The notes under the pieces are model-generated. The model had not been told where the DNA came from and did not search any database. It saw only the letters and a program-made list of their open reading frames with translations. Positions 26,283 to 35,089 of a stretch of 43,143 nt of DNA are shown piece after piece. The translations under genes were made by a program, and so were the position numbers. Source of the DNA: Aliishimia sp045106335 (GTDB taxonomy: Bacteria; Pseudomonadota; Alphaproteobacteria; Rhodobacterales; Rhodobacteraceae). The DNA lies in assembly GCA_045106335.1 (NCBI GenBank), contig JBGCEM010000157.1, forward strand, positions 1 to 43,143, in the 5' to 3' direction. Position 1 is the stretch's first letter. Every line of letters begins with the position of its first letter.

Positions 26283-27314
26283 TTAATCCTCCATCACGCC
26301 TTTGCGACCCATCAGGCCACGGGGGCGGGTCAGCAAAATGATAATTGCGACCAGGTAAATAATGATCTGGTTAATGCCTGGGACGATGTCCAAAACTTGA
26401 CGCATGGACGCAAAGCTTTCGAGAATACCCAGCAAGAAGCCAGCAGCGACAGCCCCGGGAAGCGAGCCCATGCCACCAACAACCACCACCACGAAGCTGA
26501 GCACTAAGAAGTCCATGCCCATATGGTAATTGGGTGAGTTGATCGGTGTGTACATCACCCCGGCCAGTCCAGCGACCGCGGCGGCAAGCCCAAACATCAG
26601 GGTAAAGCGACGGTCAATGTCGATGCCCAGAAGCTGAACAGTTTCGCGGTCCGCCATGCCAGCCCGCACGACCATCCCGAAGGTGGTGAATTGCAAAAAG
26701 GCAAACACGCCGCCAATAATCACAGCTGCAAAGGCAAAGTAGATAATCCGCCAGTAGGGATAGATGATCAGATTGGGATCAAAGCCCAGCATTGCGCCGA
26801 AATCAAACGACCCTGTAAAGGCTGCCGGGGCAGGGGTCGGAATGGGGTTGGCGCCGTAAAAATACTTTATGATCTCTTGCAAAACGATGGCCAAGCCAAA
26901 TGTCACAAGGATCTGATCCGCGTGGGGACGCTTGTAGAAGTGCTTAATCAGGCCGCGCTCCATGACGATTCCGATGGTGATCATCACGGGAATTGCAAAC
27001 AAGATTGACAGCGGCACCGCCCAATCAATAATTGCAGCCCCGGTTTCCATGCCGAACCAGTCTTGCACGTAAAATACGTCGACTTTCAAAGGGTTGCCGA
27101 GAAAATCAGTTTTCGTTTCGTCAACGATCTGGTGAGACAGCGTCAGGATGCGACCCAGCGTCACAGCACAAAACGCCCCGATCATAAATAGCGCACCATG
27201 CGCAAAGTTCACAACACCCAGCGTGCCGAATATCAATGTCAGCCCCAAAGCGATCAGCGCATATGCGGATCCTTTGTCGAGACCGTTCAAAATTTGAAGA
27301 ATAAGCGCTTCCAT
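26283..27314 (-). CDS. HAAT-family ABC transporter permease, LivH type
   Basis: A 343-residue permease starting MEALILQILNGLDKGSAY; the frame opens upstream at 27374, but that part would run through the palindrome after the binding-protein gene. Family segments: ALGLTLIFGTLGVVNFAHGALFMIGAF, RADQ-like HADQILVTFGLAIVLQEI, VRAGMADRETVQLLGID and FVVVVVGGMGSLPGAVAAG. It is about 35 residues longer than E. coli LivH because of an extra loop at about 55-95. GGGGTGGGG precedes the ATG. Confidence 0.92.
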   Translation of the reverse strand: MEALILQILNGLDKGSAYALIALGLTLIFGTLGVVNFAHGALFMIGAFCAVTLGRILTLSHQIVDETKTDFLGNPLKVDVFYVQDWFGMETGAAIIDWAVPLSILFAIPVMITIGIVMERGLIKHFYKRPHADQILVTFGLAIVLQEIIKYFYGANPIPTPAPAAFTGSFDFGAMLGFDPNLIIYPYWRIIYFAFAAVIIGGVFAFLQFTTFGMVVRAGMADRETVQLLGIDIDRRFTLMFGLAAAVAGLAGVMYTPINSPNYHMGMDFLVLSFVVVVVGGMGSLPGAVAAGFLLGILESFASMRQVLDIVPGINQIIIYLVAIIILLTRPRGLMGRKGVMED

Positions 27315-27364
27315 TGCCCCACCCCATGGTTTGACTGATCGACCATTCATCCGGCCGATGCGTG

Positions 27365-27386
27365 GGATGGGCAAATTTGCCCATCC
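27365..27386 (-). other. Perfect 22-bp palindrome between binding-protein and permease genes
   Basis: GGATGGGCAAA followed by its exact reverse complement. As RNA of the operon it forms a strong hairpin 20 bases after the binding-protein stop. There is no T-run, so it is more likely a 3' stabilising or processing hairpin than a terminator. Confidence 0.8.
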
Positions 27387-27406
27387 AGATTTTCAGTGAT
27401 TGTGGC

Positions 27407-28759
27407 TTACGCGCCCGGGTTGCAGGTGCCCAATGTGGCCTCTGCGCCGCCCATTTGTGGGTGGTCGGGGTCGTATGTGACTTGTGCGACAGGTGTGACT
27501 TCGACGATTTCCAGAAGGTCGAATTCGGATGTTGGGTTTTCTTTACCCTTCACAACCAACACGTCCTTAAAGCACTGGTGATCTGCGCCACGATACAGCG
27601 TTTTGCCGTTGCCCATGCCGTCAAACTCAAAGTCTTCCAATGCCTCTGCAACCGCACATGGGTTGAACGAACCGGCCCGTGTCACGGCATCCGCATACAG
27701 CAAGGTTTGCACATAGCATGTGTGCGCCGCCTGGCTGGGTGGGAAGCCATACTTGGTGCCGAACGAACGGACAAAGGCTTGCGATGCTGGATCTTGCAGC
27801 GACCAGTGCCAGTTTGTCGACCCAAAGATACCCTTCACGTTCGCGCCCGCACCCTTCGCCATCAAGCGAGAGTACAATGGAACGATGATCTGGAAGTCTT
27901 TGCCATTGACTTGCTTGTCACGCAGGCCGAACTGAACCGCATTTGTCAGCGAGTTGACCATGTTGCCGCCATAGTGGTTCAGCACCAATGTGTCGGCGCC
28001 AGACTGCAGAACAGGCGCAATGTAGGACGAGAAATCCGTCTGTGTCAGAGGTGTTTTGACAGCTGCAACTGTTTCCCAACCCATGGCTTCTGTCGAGGAT
28101 TTCACAGCTTCTTCAGTTGTGTAGCCCCAGTTGTAGTCCGCAGTTAGGTGATAGGCTTTGCGATCTGTGCCGTAGTTCGCGGCCAGAACGGGTGCAAGTG
28201 CTGCGCCGGACATGTAAGAGTTAAAGAAGTGGCGGAAGCCGTTGGCTTTGCGATCTTTACCCGTTGTGTCGTTCGAATGCGTCAAACCGGCCATGAAGAT
28301 GATGCCAGCTTCTTGGCACAGCGCCTGAACCGCAACAGCCACACCCGAGGACGAGCCGCCTGTGATCATCACAGCGCCGTCTTTTTCGATCATCGACCGG
28401 GCCGAAGCACGCGCTGCGTCAGATTTCGTCTGCGTATCGCCCGTAACATATTCGACTTTTTTGCCGTTGATGCCGTTGCCCTGCAACGCTTTGGATGTGA
28501 ACGTATTCATCATCCCGCCATCGCCGCCACCATTCAGGTGTTCGACAGCCAATTCATATGCACGCAGTTCGTCCGCGCCCTCATCTGCATAAGGACCAGA
28601 TTGTGGCACGTTAAAGCCCAGTGTCACTGTGCTGCCGGTGGGGGCATTTGTGAAACCGGAATGGCCATCTGCGCGTAGGTAAGTCGGCAGAGCCAGACCC
28701 GCGCTTGCAACCGCACTGGTCTTCAGCAGGCCGCGACGTGTCAGGTTCGATTTAGTCAT
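27407..28759 (-). CDS. HAAT-family ABC transporter substrate-binding protein, Tat-type signal
   Basis: A 450-residue periplasmic binding protein. The start MTKSNLTRRGLLKTSAV has a perfect GGGAGGA site. The signal peptide carries RRGLLK then a hydrophobic stretch with AxA-like LRADG, a twin-arginine type signal. The Peripla_BP_6 fold is shown by TVTLGFNVPQSGPYADEGADELRAYELAVEHLNGGG, ITGGSSSGVAVAVQALC and ADYNWGYTTEEAVKS. Relatives bind branched-chain amino acids, amides or urea; the ligand here cannot be told. It starts the five-gene transporter operon; the divergent ScfR-like regulator is 218 bp away. Confidence 0.92.
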   Translation of the reverse strand: MTKSNLTRRGLLKTSAVASAGLALPTYLRADGHSGFTNAPTGSTVTLGFNVPQSGPYADEGADELRAYELAVEHLNGGGDGGMMNTFTSKALQGNGINGKKVEYVTGDTQTKSDAARASARSMIEKDGAVMITGGSSSGVAVAVQALCQEAGIIFMAGLTHSNDTTGKDRKANGFRHFFNSYMSGAALAPVLAANYGTDRKAYHLTADYNWGYTTEEAVKSSTEAMGWETVAAVKTPLTQTDFSSYIAPVLQSGADTLVLNHYGGNMVNSLTNAVQFGLRDKQVNGKDFQIIVPLYSRLMAKGAGANVKGIFGSTNWHWSLQDPASQAFVRSFGTKYGFPPSQAAHTCYVQTLLYADAVTRAGSFNPCAVAEALEDFEFDGMGNGKTLYRGADHQCFKDVLVVKGKENPTSEFDLLEIVEVTPVAQVTYDPDHPQMGGAEATLGTCNPGA

Positions 28760-28826
28760 GGAATCCTCCCATTTGGATTGTGCAGACAATCATTGCTACA
28801 GGCACGGGGCCCAAACACTGAAAGTT

Positions 28827-28869
28827 GCAGCCTTGTTATGGCAGGGTTTCAGAAAATGTCGCAGCCTTG
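28827..28869 (+). repeat. Direct repeat GCAGCCTTG in the divergent spacer
   Basis: GCAGCCTTG at 28827-28835 and 28861-28869, a spacing of 34 bases, between the transporter operon and the ScfR-like gene. It may be part of an operator. Confidence 0.4.
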
Positions 28870-28887
28870 GGTAAGGGGCGCATATTA

Positions 28888-28928
28888 TTTTGTAAATCTT
28901 TCAACTGCACAGTAAGGTGTTTTGTAAA
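28888..28928 (+). promoter_or_regulatory. Paired TTTTGTAAA boxes upstream of the ScfR-like gene
   Basis: TTTTGTAAA at 28888-28896 and again at 28920-28928, 32 bases apart (about three helical turns), 50 bases before the chosen start. ScfR/RamB relatives bind AT-containing sites near their own gene, so this could be an autoregulatory operator. Inference only. Confidence 0.4.
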
Positions 28929-28977
28929 GCTTGTTATGACGCAGTGCAGAAAGCCTTTGAATTCGCCTGCAAATGAG

Positions 28978-30297
28978 ATGGACGTTGTTTTGGAACACAG
29001 CACGCAAGTGGGCAGTCGAATTCGGGCACGGCGCGAAGTGGCCGGGCTGCGTCAATCCGATTTGGCCCGTAAAGTTGGAATTTCCGGGTCATATTTGAAT
29101 TTGATCGAACACAATCGGCGCAGAATCGGCGGCAAATTGTTGATCCAGATCGCGAAGTCTTTGGCGGTCGAACCCGCTCAGCTTAGTGATGGGGCCGATG
29201 CGCGACTTTTGGCAGCGTTGCGGGCCGCCCAAGCCGCCGTGCAAGGCGCAGATCCTGAATTGGATCGACCTGAGCTGGATCAAATTGAGGACTTTGTGGG
29301 TCGTTTTCCCGGTTGGGCGCGTCTGGTCGCACAAACCTACGCGCGCACAGAGGAATTGCATCAAAAAGTGCAGGGCTTAAGGGATCGCATCGCACATGAT
29401 CCGGCCTTGGCAGCGTCTGTGCATGAGGTCTTATCGACCGCGGCCTCGATCCGCTCGACTGCGTCTATCTTGACCGAAACTGAAGAGCTCGGGGCCGAGT
29501 GGTTGCGGCGCTTTCACAAGAATATCCATGAAGACAGTAAGCGTTTGGCCGACAGCAGTCGTGCCTTGGCCGGTTTTTTGGAACAAGACCCCACCACCGA
29601 GGCCACACTGGGGCAATCCCTGCAAGACGACGTCGATGCATTCGTGACACGTCATCAATTTCATTTCCAAGATCTGGAATCGGGTGGTGTGGATTTGGCC
29701 GCGTTCTTAGATCAAACAGGCCTCAGCGCGTCCGCCAAGATTGCAGCTTTTGCGATGCTACAGGACTATCAGCGGGACGCGCAAATCCTGCCGCACGACG
29801 TTCTGAACAAAGAACTATCTATTACGGGCCAGATCGACCCCGTCGCCTTGGCGCAACATCTGGACTGCTCGGTTGGCGTTGTGCTGCGCCGCCTTGCCAG
29901 CCAACCAAATTTGAACGCAGGGTTTGTGTCTTGTGATGCTTCTGGTGCGTTGGTGATCCGCAAAGCCGTGCCCGGGTTTGACATGCCTCAACACGGACCT
30001 GCCTGTGCGTTGTGGCCGTTGTTTCGGGCCCTGACCCAACCTGGCCAGGTCGTGCGGCAAAGGGTCGAACAGATCGGACGCAACAGGGCGTCCTTTACCT
30101 GTTTTGCCTATGCCGAGCCCCTTGGCCCTACGACGTATAATATGCCACCTTTGGTGTCTGCGCTGATGCTGTTGGTCCCCGATCAAGATCCTGCCCCGAC
30201 AGATTTGTCGTTGGGGGCGTCGTGTCAGATTTGTCCAAAAGCCGACTGCCCAGGGCGGCGCGTGCCATCTGTTCTGAGTGGTGCGCAGGATCTTTGA
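28978..30297 (+). CDS. ScfR-like XRE-family regulator (short-chain fatty acyl regulator)
   Basis: A 439-residue regulator. The start at MDVVLEHSTQ is chosen for closeness to the helix-turn-helix; other in-frame starts exist at 28936 and 28825. The HTH (about 10-65) reads VGSRIRARREVAGLRQSDLARKVGISGSYLNLIEHNRRR. The long C-terminal region ends with LGASCQICPKADCPGRR, whose cysteines resemble the C-terminal motif of short-chain fatty acyl regulators (RamB, ScfR). Those proteins control acetate and propionate pathways in response to acyl-CoA metabolites. The receiver and symporter-kinase genes follow on the same strand. The ligand here is not known. Confidence 0.88.
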   Translation: MDVVLEHSTQVGSRIRARREVAGLRQSDLARKVGISGSYLNLIEHNRRRIGGKLLIQIAKSLAVEPAQLSDGADARLLAALRAAQAAVQGADPELDRPELDQIEDFVGRFPGWARLVAQTYARTEELHQKVQGLRDRIAHDPALAASVHEVLSTAASIRSTASILTETEELGAEWLRRFHKNIHEDSKRLADSSRALAGFLEQDPTTEATLGQSLQDDVDAFVTRHQFHFQDLESGGVDLAAFLDQTGLSASAKIAAFAMLQDYQRDAQILPHDVLNKELSITGQIDPVALAQHLDCSVGVVLRRLASQPNLNAGFVSCDASGALVIRKAVPGFDMPQHGPACALWPLFRALTQPGQVVRQRVEQIGRNRASFTCFAYAEPLGPTTYNMPPLVSALMLLVPDQDPAPTDLSLGASCQICPKADCPGRRVPSVLSGAQDL

Positions 30298-30405
30298 CAT
30301 GTGGCGAAAAAGACCAGATAATTAACGCAGCGGCGGTATCCGCGATGCTAAGGTTGAGGGGTCCAAAAAGAGACACCCGACTAAAAAACAAGGGGGGAAG
30401 ACAGC

Positions 30406-30774
30406 ATGGCAAAACATGTTTTGCTTGTCGAAGATGAAGCCAATATTTCCGAGGCCATTCGCTTCGTGCTTACGCGCGATGGCTGGCATGTAGACTCGCA
30501 CGCCGATGGGGGGACCGCGTTGCCGCGCATTCGCGAACGCACACCGGATTTGATCATTCTGGATCTGATGTTGCCGGGCAAAAGTGGGCTGGATATTTTG
30601 CGCGAATTGCGCGCCGAGGCACAGTTCGAAAACCTGCCGGTATTGATGCTGACCGCGCGGGGCCAGGACCAAGACCGCGATCTGGCCACGCAAGCCGGGG
30701 CAAATATGTTTATGACCAAACCCTTTTCCAACGCCGATGTGTTGGACGCGGTGCGCAGCTTGGCAGAGGCCTAA
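30406..30774 (+). CDS. Single-domain response regulator (CrbR-neighbour type)
   Basis: A 122-residue receiver with no output domain. Phosphoacceptor Asp53 (LIILDLMLPGKSG), acidic pair Glu9-Asp10, Thr83 and Lys105 are all present. AAGGGGGG is ten bases upstream. It is three bases from the small membrane-protein gene and 276 bases before the symporter-kinase, so the three form an operon in which this receiver is the likely phosphate acceptor. With no DNA-binding part it must act through a protein partner, or relay phosphate to another protein. Confidence 0.93.
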   Translation: MAKHVLLVEDEANISEAIRFVLTRDGWHVDSHADGGTALPRIRERTPDLIILDLMLPGKSGLDILRELRAEAQFENLPVLMLTARGQDQDRDLATQAGANMFMTKPFSNADVLDAVRSLAEA

Positions 30775-30777
30775 TTT

Positions 30778-31050
30778 ATGGCGCCCCACCCCGAACCCGG
30801 CGTGTTCCTAGAACGCACCAGCTACCGTCGCCGCAGGCTGGTGGATGGTTTGAAAGTCTTGCCGCTTTTGGGGGCATGGATGTTCATGATGCCTTTGCTT
30901 TGGTCGGTTGATAATACGACAATGTCGGGGGCTTTGGTCTATATTTTCATCGTTTGGGCGACGCTTATCCTAAGTGCTGCGGTGTTGTTGGTTTGGTTGA
31001 CCAGACTGCGCAGGGCCAGCGCCACGCATACGCCCCAGGATGTCCTTTGA
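30778..31050 (+). CDS. Small two-span membrane protein linked to the symporter kinase
   Basis: A 90-residue protein with a basic N-terminus (RTSYRRRRLVDG) and two hydrophobic segments (LLGAWMFMMPLLW at about 31-43 and ALVYIFIVWATLILSAAVLLVWL at about 52-74), then a basic tail. It matches no family I recognise. Its stop directly abuts the kinase ATG (TGA-ATG) and it lies three bases after the receiver gene, so it is translated with both; a partner of the symporter domain is a reasonable inference. Confidence 0.8.
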   Translation: MAPHPEPGVFLERTSYRRRRLVDGLKVLPLLGAWMFMMPLLWSVDNTTMSGALVYIFIVWATLILSAAVLLVWLTRLRRASATHTPQDVL

Positions 31051-33732
31051 ATGACGTCGCTTAACGGCCTGGTCGCGATTTGTTTAACCTATGTGGCGCT
31101 GCTGTTCTTTGTCGCATTTTTGGCAGAACGTGCGGCCGCACGGGGCCAAGGTGGCTGGCTTAGTGCCCCAATCATTTACACCTTATCCCTGTCAATCTAT
31201 TGTACCGCTTGGACATTTTACGGTGCAGTGGGATATGCAGCGCGCTCGGGCATGGAGTTCGTGACGATATACCTGGGCCCATCTTTGGTCATGATCGGCT
31301 GGTGGTGGGTCTTGCGCAAACTGGTGCGGATCGGGCGCAGCCAACGGGTGACGTCGATCGCGGATCTGATCTCGTCGCGTTATGGGAAATCCAATTCTGT
31401 GGCAATCTTTGTTACCGCCATCGCAGTGATTGGGGTGACGCCCTACATTGCGCTACAACTGCAATCGGTCACCTTGTCCTTTTCTGTCTTTGCGGAAATG
31501 GACGAGAATTCCGCCCCGTTAGATCCAGGAAATTCGGCGTTTTGGGTCGCTTTCGGGTTGGCGTTTTTCACCTTGCTGTTTGGCACGCGCAAACTGAACA
31601 CCCATGACCGTGAACATGGCATTGTAACCGCCATAGCGGTCGAGGCTGTGGTCAAGTTGATCGCTTTGCTGGCCGTTGGGATCTTTGTGGTCTGGGGGGT
31701 GGCGGGTGGTTTGGGCGATATGATGGCGCGGATTGATGCCAGTGATATCGGGGCTTGGCAGGTGGACCGCGCGCGTTGGGCGACATTGACGGCGCTGGCG
31801 GGGATGGCGTTTTTGTGTTTGCCGCGCATGTTCCAAGTGTTGGTGGTGGAAAACGACAATGATCGTCAGTTGCACATGGCCTCGTGGCTTTTCCCGGTTT
31901 ATTTGATGCTGATGAGCCTGTTTGTCGTGCCCGTCGCAGTGATGGGCTTAGAGCTAACGCCTAACGCGAACCCGGATCTTTTCGTGCTGACCTTGCCTTT
32001 GACATTGGGGCAAGACGGGCTGGCAGTTTTGGCGTTCTTGGGCGGTTTTTCGTCTGCGACCTCAATGGTCATCGTGGCATCCCTGGCGCTGGCCACGATG
32101 GTATCCAACCACATCGTTATGCCGATCTGGCTCGCGTCGCGTGATCAGGGCGCAACGGTGTCAGGGGACGTGCGCAATGTCGTGATCTTGTCGCGACGTT
32201 TATCAGTTGGTGTCATCATCGCGCTTGGCTACTTGTACTACCGTTATTCGGGCGGATCTGCTGCGTTGGCGGCGATGGGATTGATCTCATTTGCGGGTGT
32301 TGCGCAGTTTTTACCGGCCATGCTGGGGGGGATCTTTTGGCGCGGTGCGACGCGGGCAGGGGCCTTGGTGGGATTGGCTGTAGGCTTTGCGATTTGGGTC
32401 TGGACGCTGCTTTTGCCCAGCTTTGGCCCGGACGGAGTGTTGCCCAAATCCGTGTTGGAAAGCGGCCCCTGGGGGCTGTCCTGGTTGGCCCCATCTGCGT
32501 TATTTGGGATCGAAGGCTTGGACCGTATGGTGCATGCGGTTTGGTGGTCTTTGTCCCTGAATTTCCTGGCCTTTTGGGTCGTGTCCATGTTCACGTTCCC
32601 GCGCCCCTTGGAACGCTTGCAAGGCGCGCAAATGGTCAATGTGTTTGAACACGCCGGCGCAGCGCAAAGCTGGTCCGTCACAGCGGCGGAAAGCGAAGAT
32701 CTGTTGATTATGGCGCAGCGCATTTTGGGCCCGCAAGAAGCGCGCGACCTGTTTCGATCCGAAGCCAAGCGCCAAGGCTTGGGCGCCTCGATGGCCGAGC
32801 CAACACCGGCGTTCTTGCAGCGCATTGAACGGGAATTGGCGGCCTCTGTTGGTGCCGCAACGGCGCATGCGATGGTCAGCCAAATTGCTGGGGGGCCGGG
32901 GATATCTGTGCAAGATCTGATGGCGGTGGCCGACGAATCTGCGCAAATTTTGGAATATTCTAACCAGCTTGAGGTCAAATCGGCTGAATTATCGCGCACG
33001 GCACGCGAGTTAAGGCTGGCCAACACCAAACTGACGCAGCTTTCGGTGCAAAAAGATGCGTTTTTAAGTCAAATCAGTCATGAACTGCGCACACCTATGA
33101 CATCCATCCGCGCCTTCTCAGAGATTCTGCGCGACACTGACGTGCTTAATGTCGAAGACAAAACGCGGTTTGCCTCGATTATTCATGACGAAACCATCCG
33201 TTTGACGCGGCTTTTGGATGATCTTTTGGACCTAAGCGTGCTCGAAAATGGGCAAGTAACGTTGAACCGTCAGCAAGGTACATTGGGCAAAATTCTGGAC
33301 CGCGCCATCCAATCGGCGCATCCAAGTGGACCCGATCCCCTGACGATCCAGCGTCGAATTGATTTAGAGGATATCGTGCTGGACACGGATTTGGATCGAT
33401 TGACGCAAGTTTTTATTAATTTGATTACAAATGCCCGCAAATATTGTGACGCCGATAAACCTTGTTTGCGGATCGAAATCTCGTCAAAAAAGAACCAAGT
33501 ATTTATCGATTTTCTCGACAATGGCGCAGGAATTCCCGAGTCTGATCAAGCCGTAATTTTTGAGAAATTCTCGAGACTTGGCGACAGCGACGGGTCTAGT
33601 GCAGGCTTAGGCCTGGCCATTTGTTCAGAGATCATGGAACGCTTGGGCGGGTGCATTTCGTACCTGCCAGATACGGGTGGAACCGGCTTTCGCGTCACCC
33701 TTGCAAAAGTTCATACTTTTCCCGTGCAGTAA
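31051..33732 (+). CDS. Sodium/solute symporter - histidine kinase fusion (CrbS-like)
   Basis: An 893-residue membrane kinase. Residues 1 to about 500 form a sodium:solute symporter (SSS) domain with about 13 membrane segments (YTLSLSIYCTAWTFYGAVG, GVTPYIALQLQSV, GLISFAGVAQFLPAMLGG). A cytoplasmic linker (about 530-650) leads to HisKA, with His677 in SQISHELRTPMTSIRAF, and an HATPase domain (ITNARKYCDADKP; FLDNGAGIPESD; SSAGLGLAICSEIMERLGG). Relatives CrbS/CrbR switch acetate use through acetyl-CoA synthetase. No acs gene is in the window. The single-domain receiver at 30406 is the obvious partner. Confidence 0.93.
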   Translation: MTSLNGLVAICLTYVALLFFVAFLAERAAARGQGGWLSAPIIYTLSLSIYCTAWTFYGAVGYAARSGMEFVTIYLGPSLVMIGWWWVLRKLVRIGRSQRVTSIADLISSRYGKSNSVAIFVTAIAVIGVTPYIALQLQSVTLSFSVFAEMDENSAPLDPGNSAFWVAFGLAFFTLLFGTRKLNTHDREHGIVTAIAVEAVVKLIALLAVGIFVVWGVAGGLGDMMARIDASDIGAWQVDRARWATLTALAGMAFLCLPRMFQVLVVENDNDRQLHMASWLFPVYLMLMSLFVVPVAVMGLELTPNANPDLFVLTLPLTLGQDGLAVLAFLGGFSSATSMVIVASLALATMVSNHIVMPIWLASRDQGATVSGDVRNVVILSRRLSVGVIIALGYLYYRYSGGSAALAAMGLISFAGVAQFLPAMLGGIFWRGATRAGALVGLAVGFAIWVWTLLLPSFGPDGVLPKSVLESGPWGLSWLAPSALFGIEGLDRMVHAVWWSLSLNFLAFWVVSMFTFPRPLERLQGAQMVNVFEHAGAAQSWSVTAAESEDLLIMAQRILGPQEARDLFRSEAKRQGLGASMAEPTPAFLQRIERELAASVGAATAHAMVSQIAGGPGISVQDLMAVADESAQILEYSNQLEVKSAELSRTARELRLANTKLTQLSVQKDAFLSQISHELRTPMTSIRAFSEILRDTDVLNVEDKTRFASIIHDETIRLTRLLDDLLDLSVLENGQVTLNRQQGTLGKILDRAIQSAHPSGPDPLTIQRRIDLEDIVLDTDLDRLTQVFINLITNARKYCDADKPCLRIEISSKKNQVFIDFLDNGAGIPESDQAVIFEKFSRLGDSDGSSAGLGLAICSEIMERLGGCISYLPDTGGTGFRVTLAKVHTFPVQ

Positions 33733-33796
33733 GGCATTCGTAACTTCCCTGCGTTAACCAGTGCCACGAGAGGGAAACAATATCCGTGGCGAAGAC

Positions 33797-35026
33797 ATGA
33801 GCGAACCAAACACTTTGTCGGTTCTGCGGCGCAAAGCGTTGGCAGGACAAGAAAGGCAAAAAGCACGTGCGATGACGGCCGTGCGCGCTATTCGTGTGTC
33901 TTTGGTCAAAGCGGCTGAAGACGAAATCGAGACGGCAATTGGTGTGATCGGGATGACCGAAGTCAAAGCCCGCGCCAAAGACTTGGTTCCTGAAATCCCC
34001 GAAGAATCGATGATGATCCTGTTGGATACCCCTGGGCGCGGTGGTGCGGCGGCCGTTGTGGATGCCGCTTTAGCCAGCGCGGTTGTGCAGCAACAAACCA
34101 TGGGGCGGGTGTCGGAATTGCGTGACGGCGAAGTGCCGCGCAAAACGACGCGGACGGAATCTGCACTTGTGGCACCTTGGCTGGACCGGACATTCAAAAT
34201 GGCTGAAACGCTGCCTGATTCACCAGACGATACGCGTTTGCTGAAAGGTATTCGGTATGGTGCTTTCATGGCCGAAAAACGATTGCTGGAAATGGCCTTA
34301 GGTGCGCCAGAATACCTTCATATGGCGATCGTGGTCGATATTGCAGGCGGCGTGCGTCAAGGTACAATAGATCTATTCCTGCCTTATTCTGATCAGCCTA
34401 TCATTGCTGATGAAATTGATTTGGCGGAAGACGTGTCTGGTCCGCAAACTCTGGAAGACGTCGTCATGCCGTTAGAGGCGCCGCTTCAAGCTGCCTTGTG
34501 TCGTTTGCGGATCCCTCTGTCCGAGTTGTCAGAATTGAAAATTGGTGATGCAATTCCACTGCCGGAAGGCGTCTTGAAGCAAAGCGAAATCCTAACCTTA
34601 TCGGGGCGCAAAATTGCCGCCGGTAAGTTGGGACAAGTCGGGGGCATGCGTGCGATTAAGTTGCAGCCTGAAGGTCAGTCCGGCGCTTTCCCGCAGCGGC
34701 GCGATTTTGACAGTCCAGTGGGTGTGCCACACATGATCGACGCTGTGGATCCCCGCGATACGGGCGGGGGGTTTGCCCCAGGTGGGACGCCTGGTTTTGA
34801 ATCCAACATCTTGTCCGAACCGGGTGGGGCTATGCCGCCTTTAGACGGCGCGCTGACAGATTTACCGGACATGCCGGACGATTTGCCTGGCCTACCTGAC
34901 ATGTCGGACGATTTACCCGATCTGCCGGACATCCCATCGGGTGATCTTCCTGATTTACCCGATATATCGGGTGGTGGCGATCTACCCGATTTACCAGATT
35001 TACCTGGCCTGCCGACGCTGCCATAA
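33797..35026 (+). CDS. FliM/FliN-like SpoA-domain protein with Leu-Pro-Asp repeat tail
   Basis: A 409-residue protein. The N-terminal half (about 1-220) is a FliM-like CheC-type segment without strong motifs (ARMTAVRAIRVSL-like start; PGRGGAAAVVDAALASAVVQQ). A SpoA domain lies at about 220-285 (LEAPLQAALCRLRIPLSELSELKIGDAIPLP). The last 55 residues are a low-complexity tail of repeated DLPDLPD, DLPGLPDM and DLPDIP units, strongly acidic. FliM/FliN form the C-ring switch; orphan SpoA proteins of this kind are common in roseobacters. No other flagellar gene is in the window. It starts 64 bases after the symporter-kinase stop. Confidence 0.82.
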   Translation: MSEPNTLSVLRRKALAGQERQKARAMTAVRAIRVSLVKAAEDEIETAIGVIGMTEVKARAKDLVPEIPEESMMILLDTPGRGGAAAVVDAALASAVVQQQTMGRVSELRDGEVPRKTTRTESALVAPWLDRTFKMAETLPDSPDDTRLLKGIRYGAFMAEKRLLEMALGAPEYLHMAIVVDIAGGVRQGTIDLFLPYSDQPIIADEIDLAEDVSGPQTLEDVVMPLEAPLQAALCRLRIPLSELSELKIGDAIPLPEGVLKQSEILTLSGRKIAAGKLGQVGGMRAIKLQPEGQSGAFPQRRDFDSPVGVPHMIDAVDPRDTGGGFAPGGTPGFESNILSEPGGAMPPLDGALTDLPDMPDDLPGLPDMSDDLPDLPDIPSGDLPDLPDISGGGDLPDLPDLPGLPTLP

Positions 35027-35089
35027 AGCAGTTTCCGATTAAACTGAAGTGTCTAACGCTGTCTGAAATCAAATCTTTCGACGCGTTAG
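35026..35089 (+). repeat. Repeat motif and hairpin after the SpoA gene
   Basis: AAGCAGTTTC...TTAA...GAA (35026-35048) resembles 439-461. It is followed by CTAACGC (35053-35059) and GCGTTAG (35083-35089), a stem that extends with one bulge (GTC/GAC). It may act as an mRNA end or belong to an intergenic repeat family. Confidence 0.5.

Noticed and set aside
27362..28147. Plus-strand 261-residue frame opposite the binding-protein gene
   Set aside because: Antisense shadow of a strong gene; Cys- and His-rich translation without any domain.
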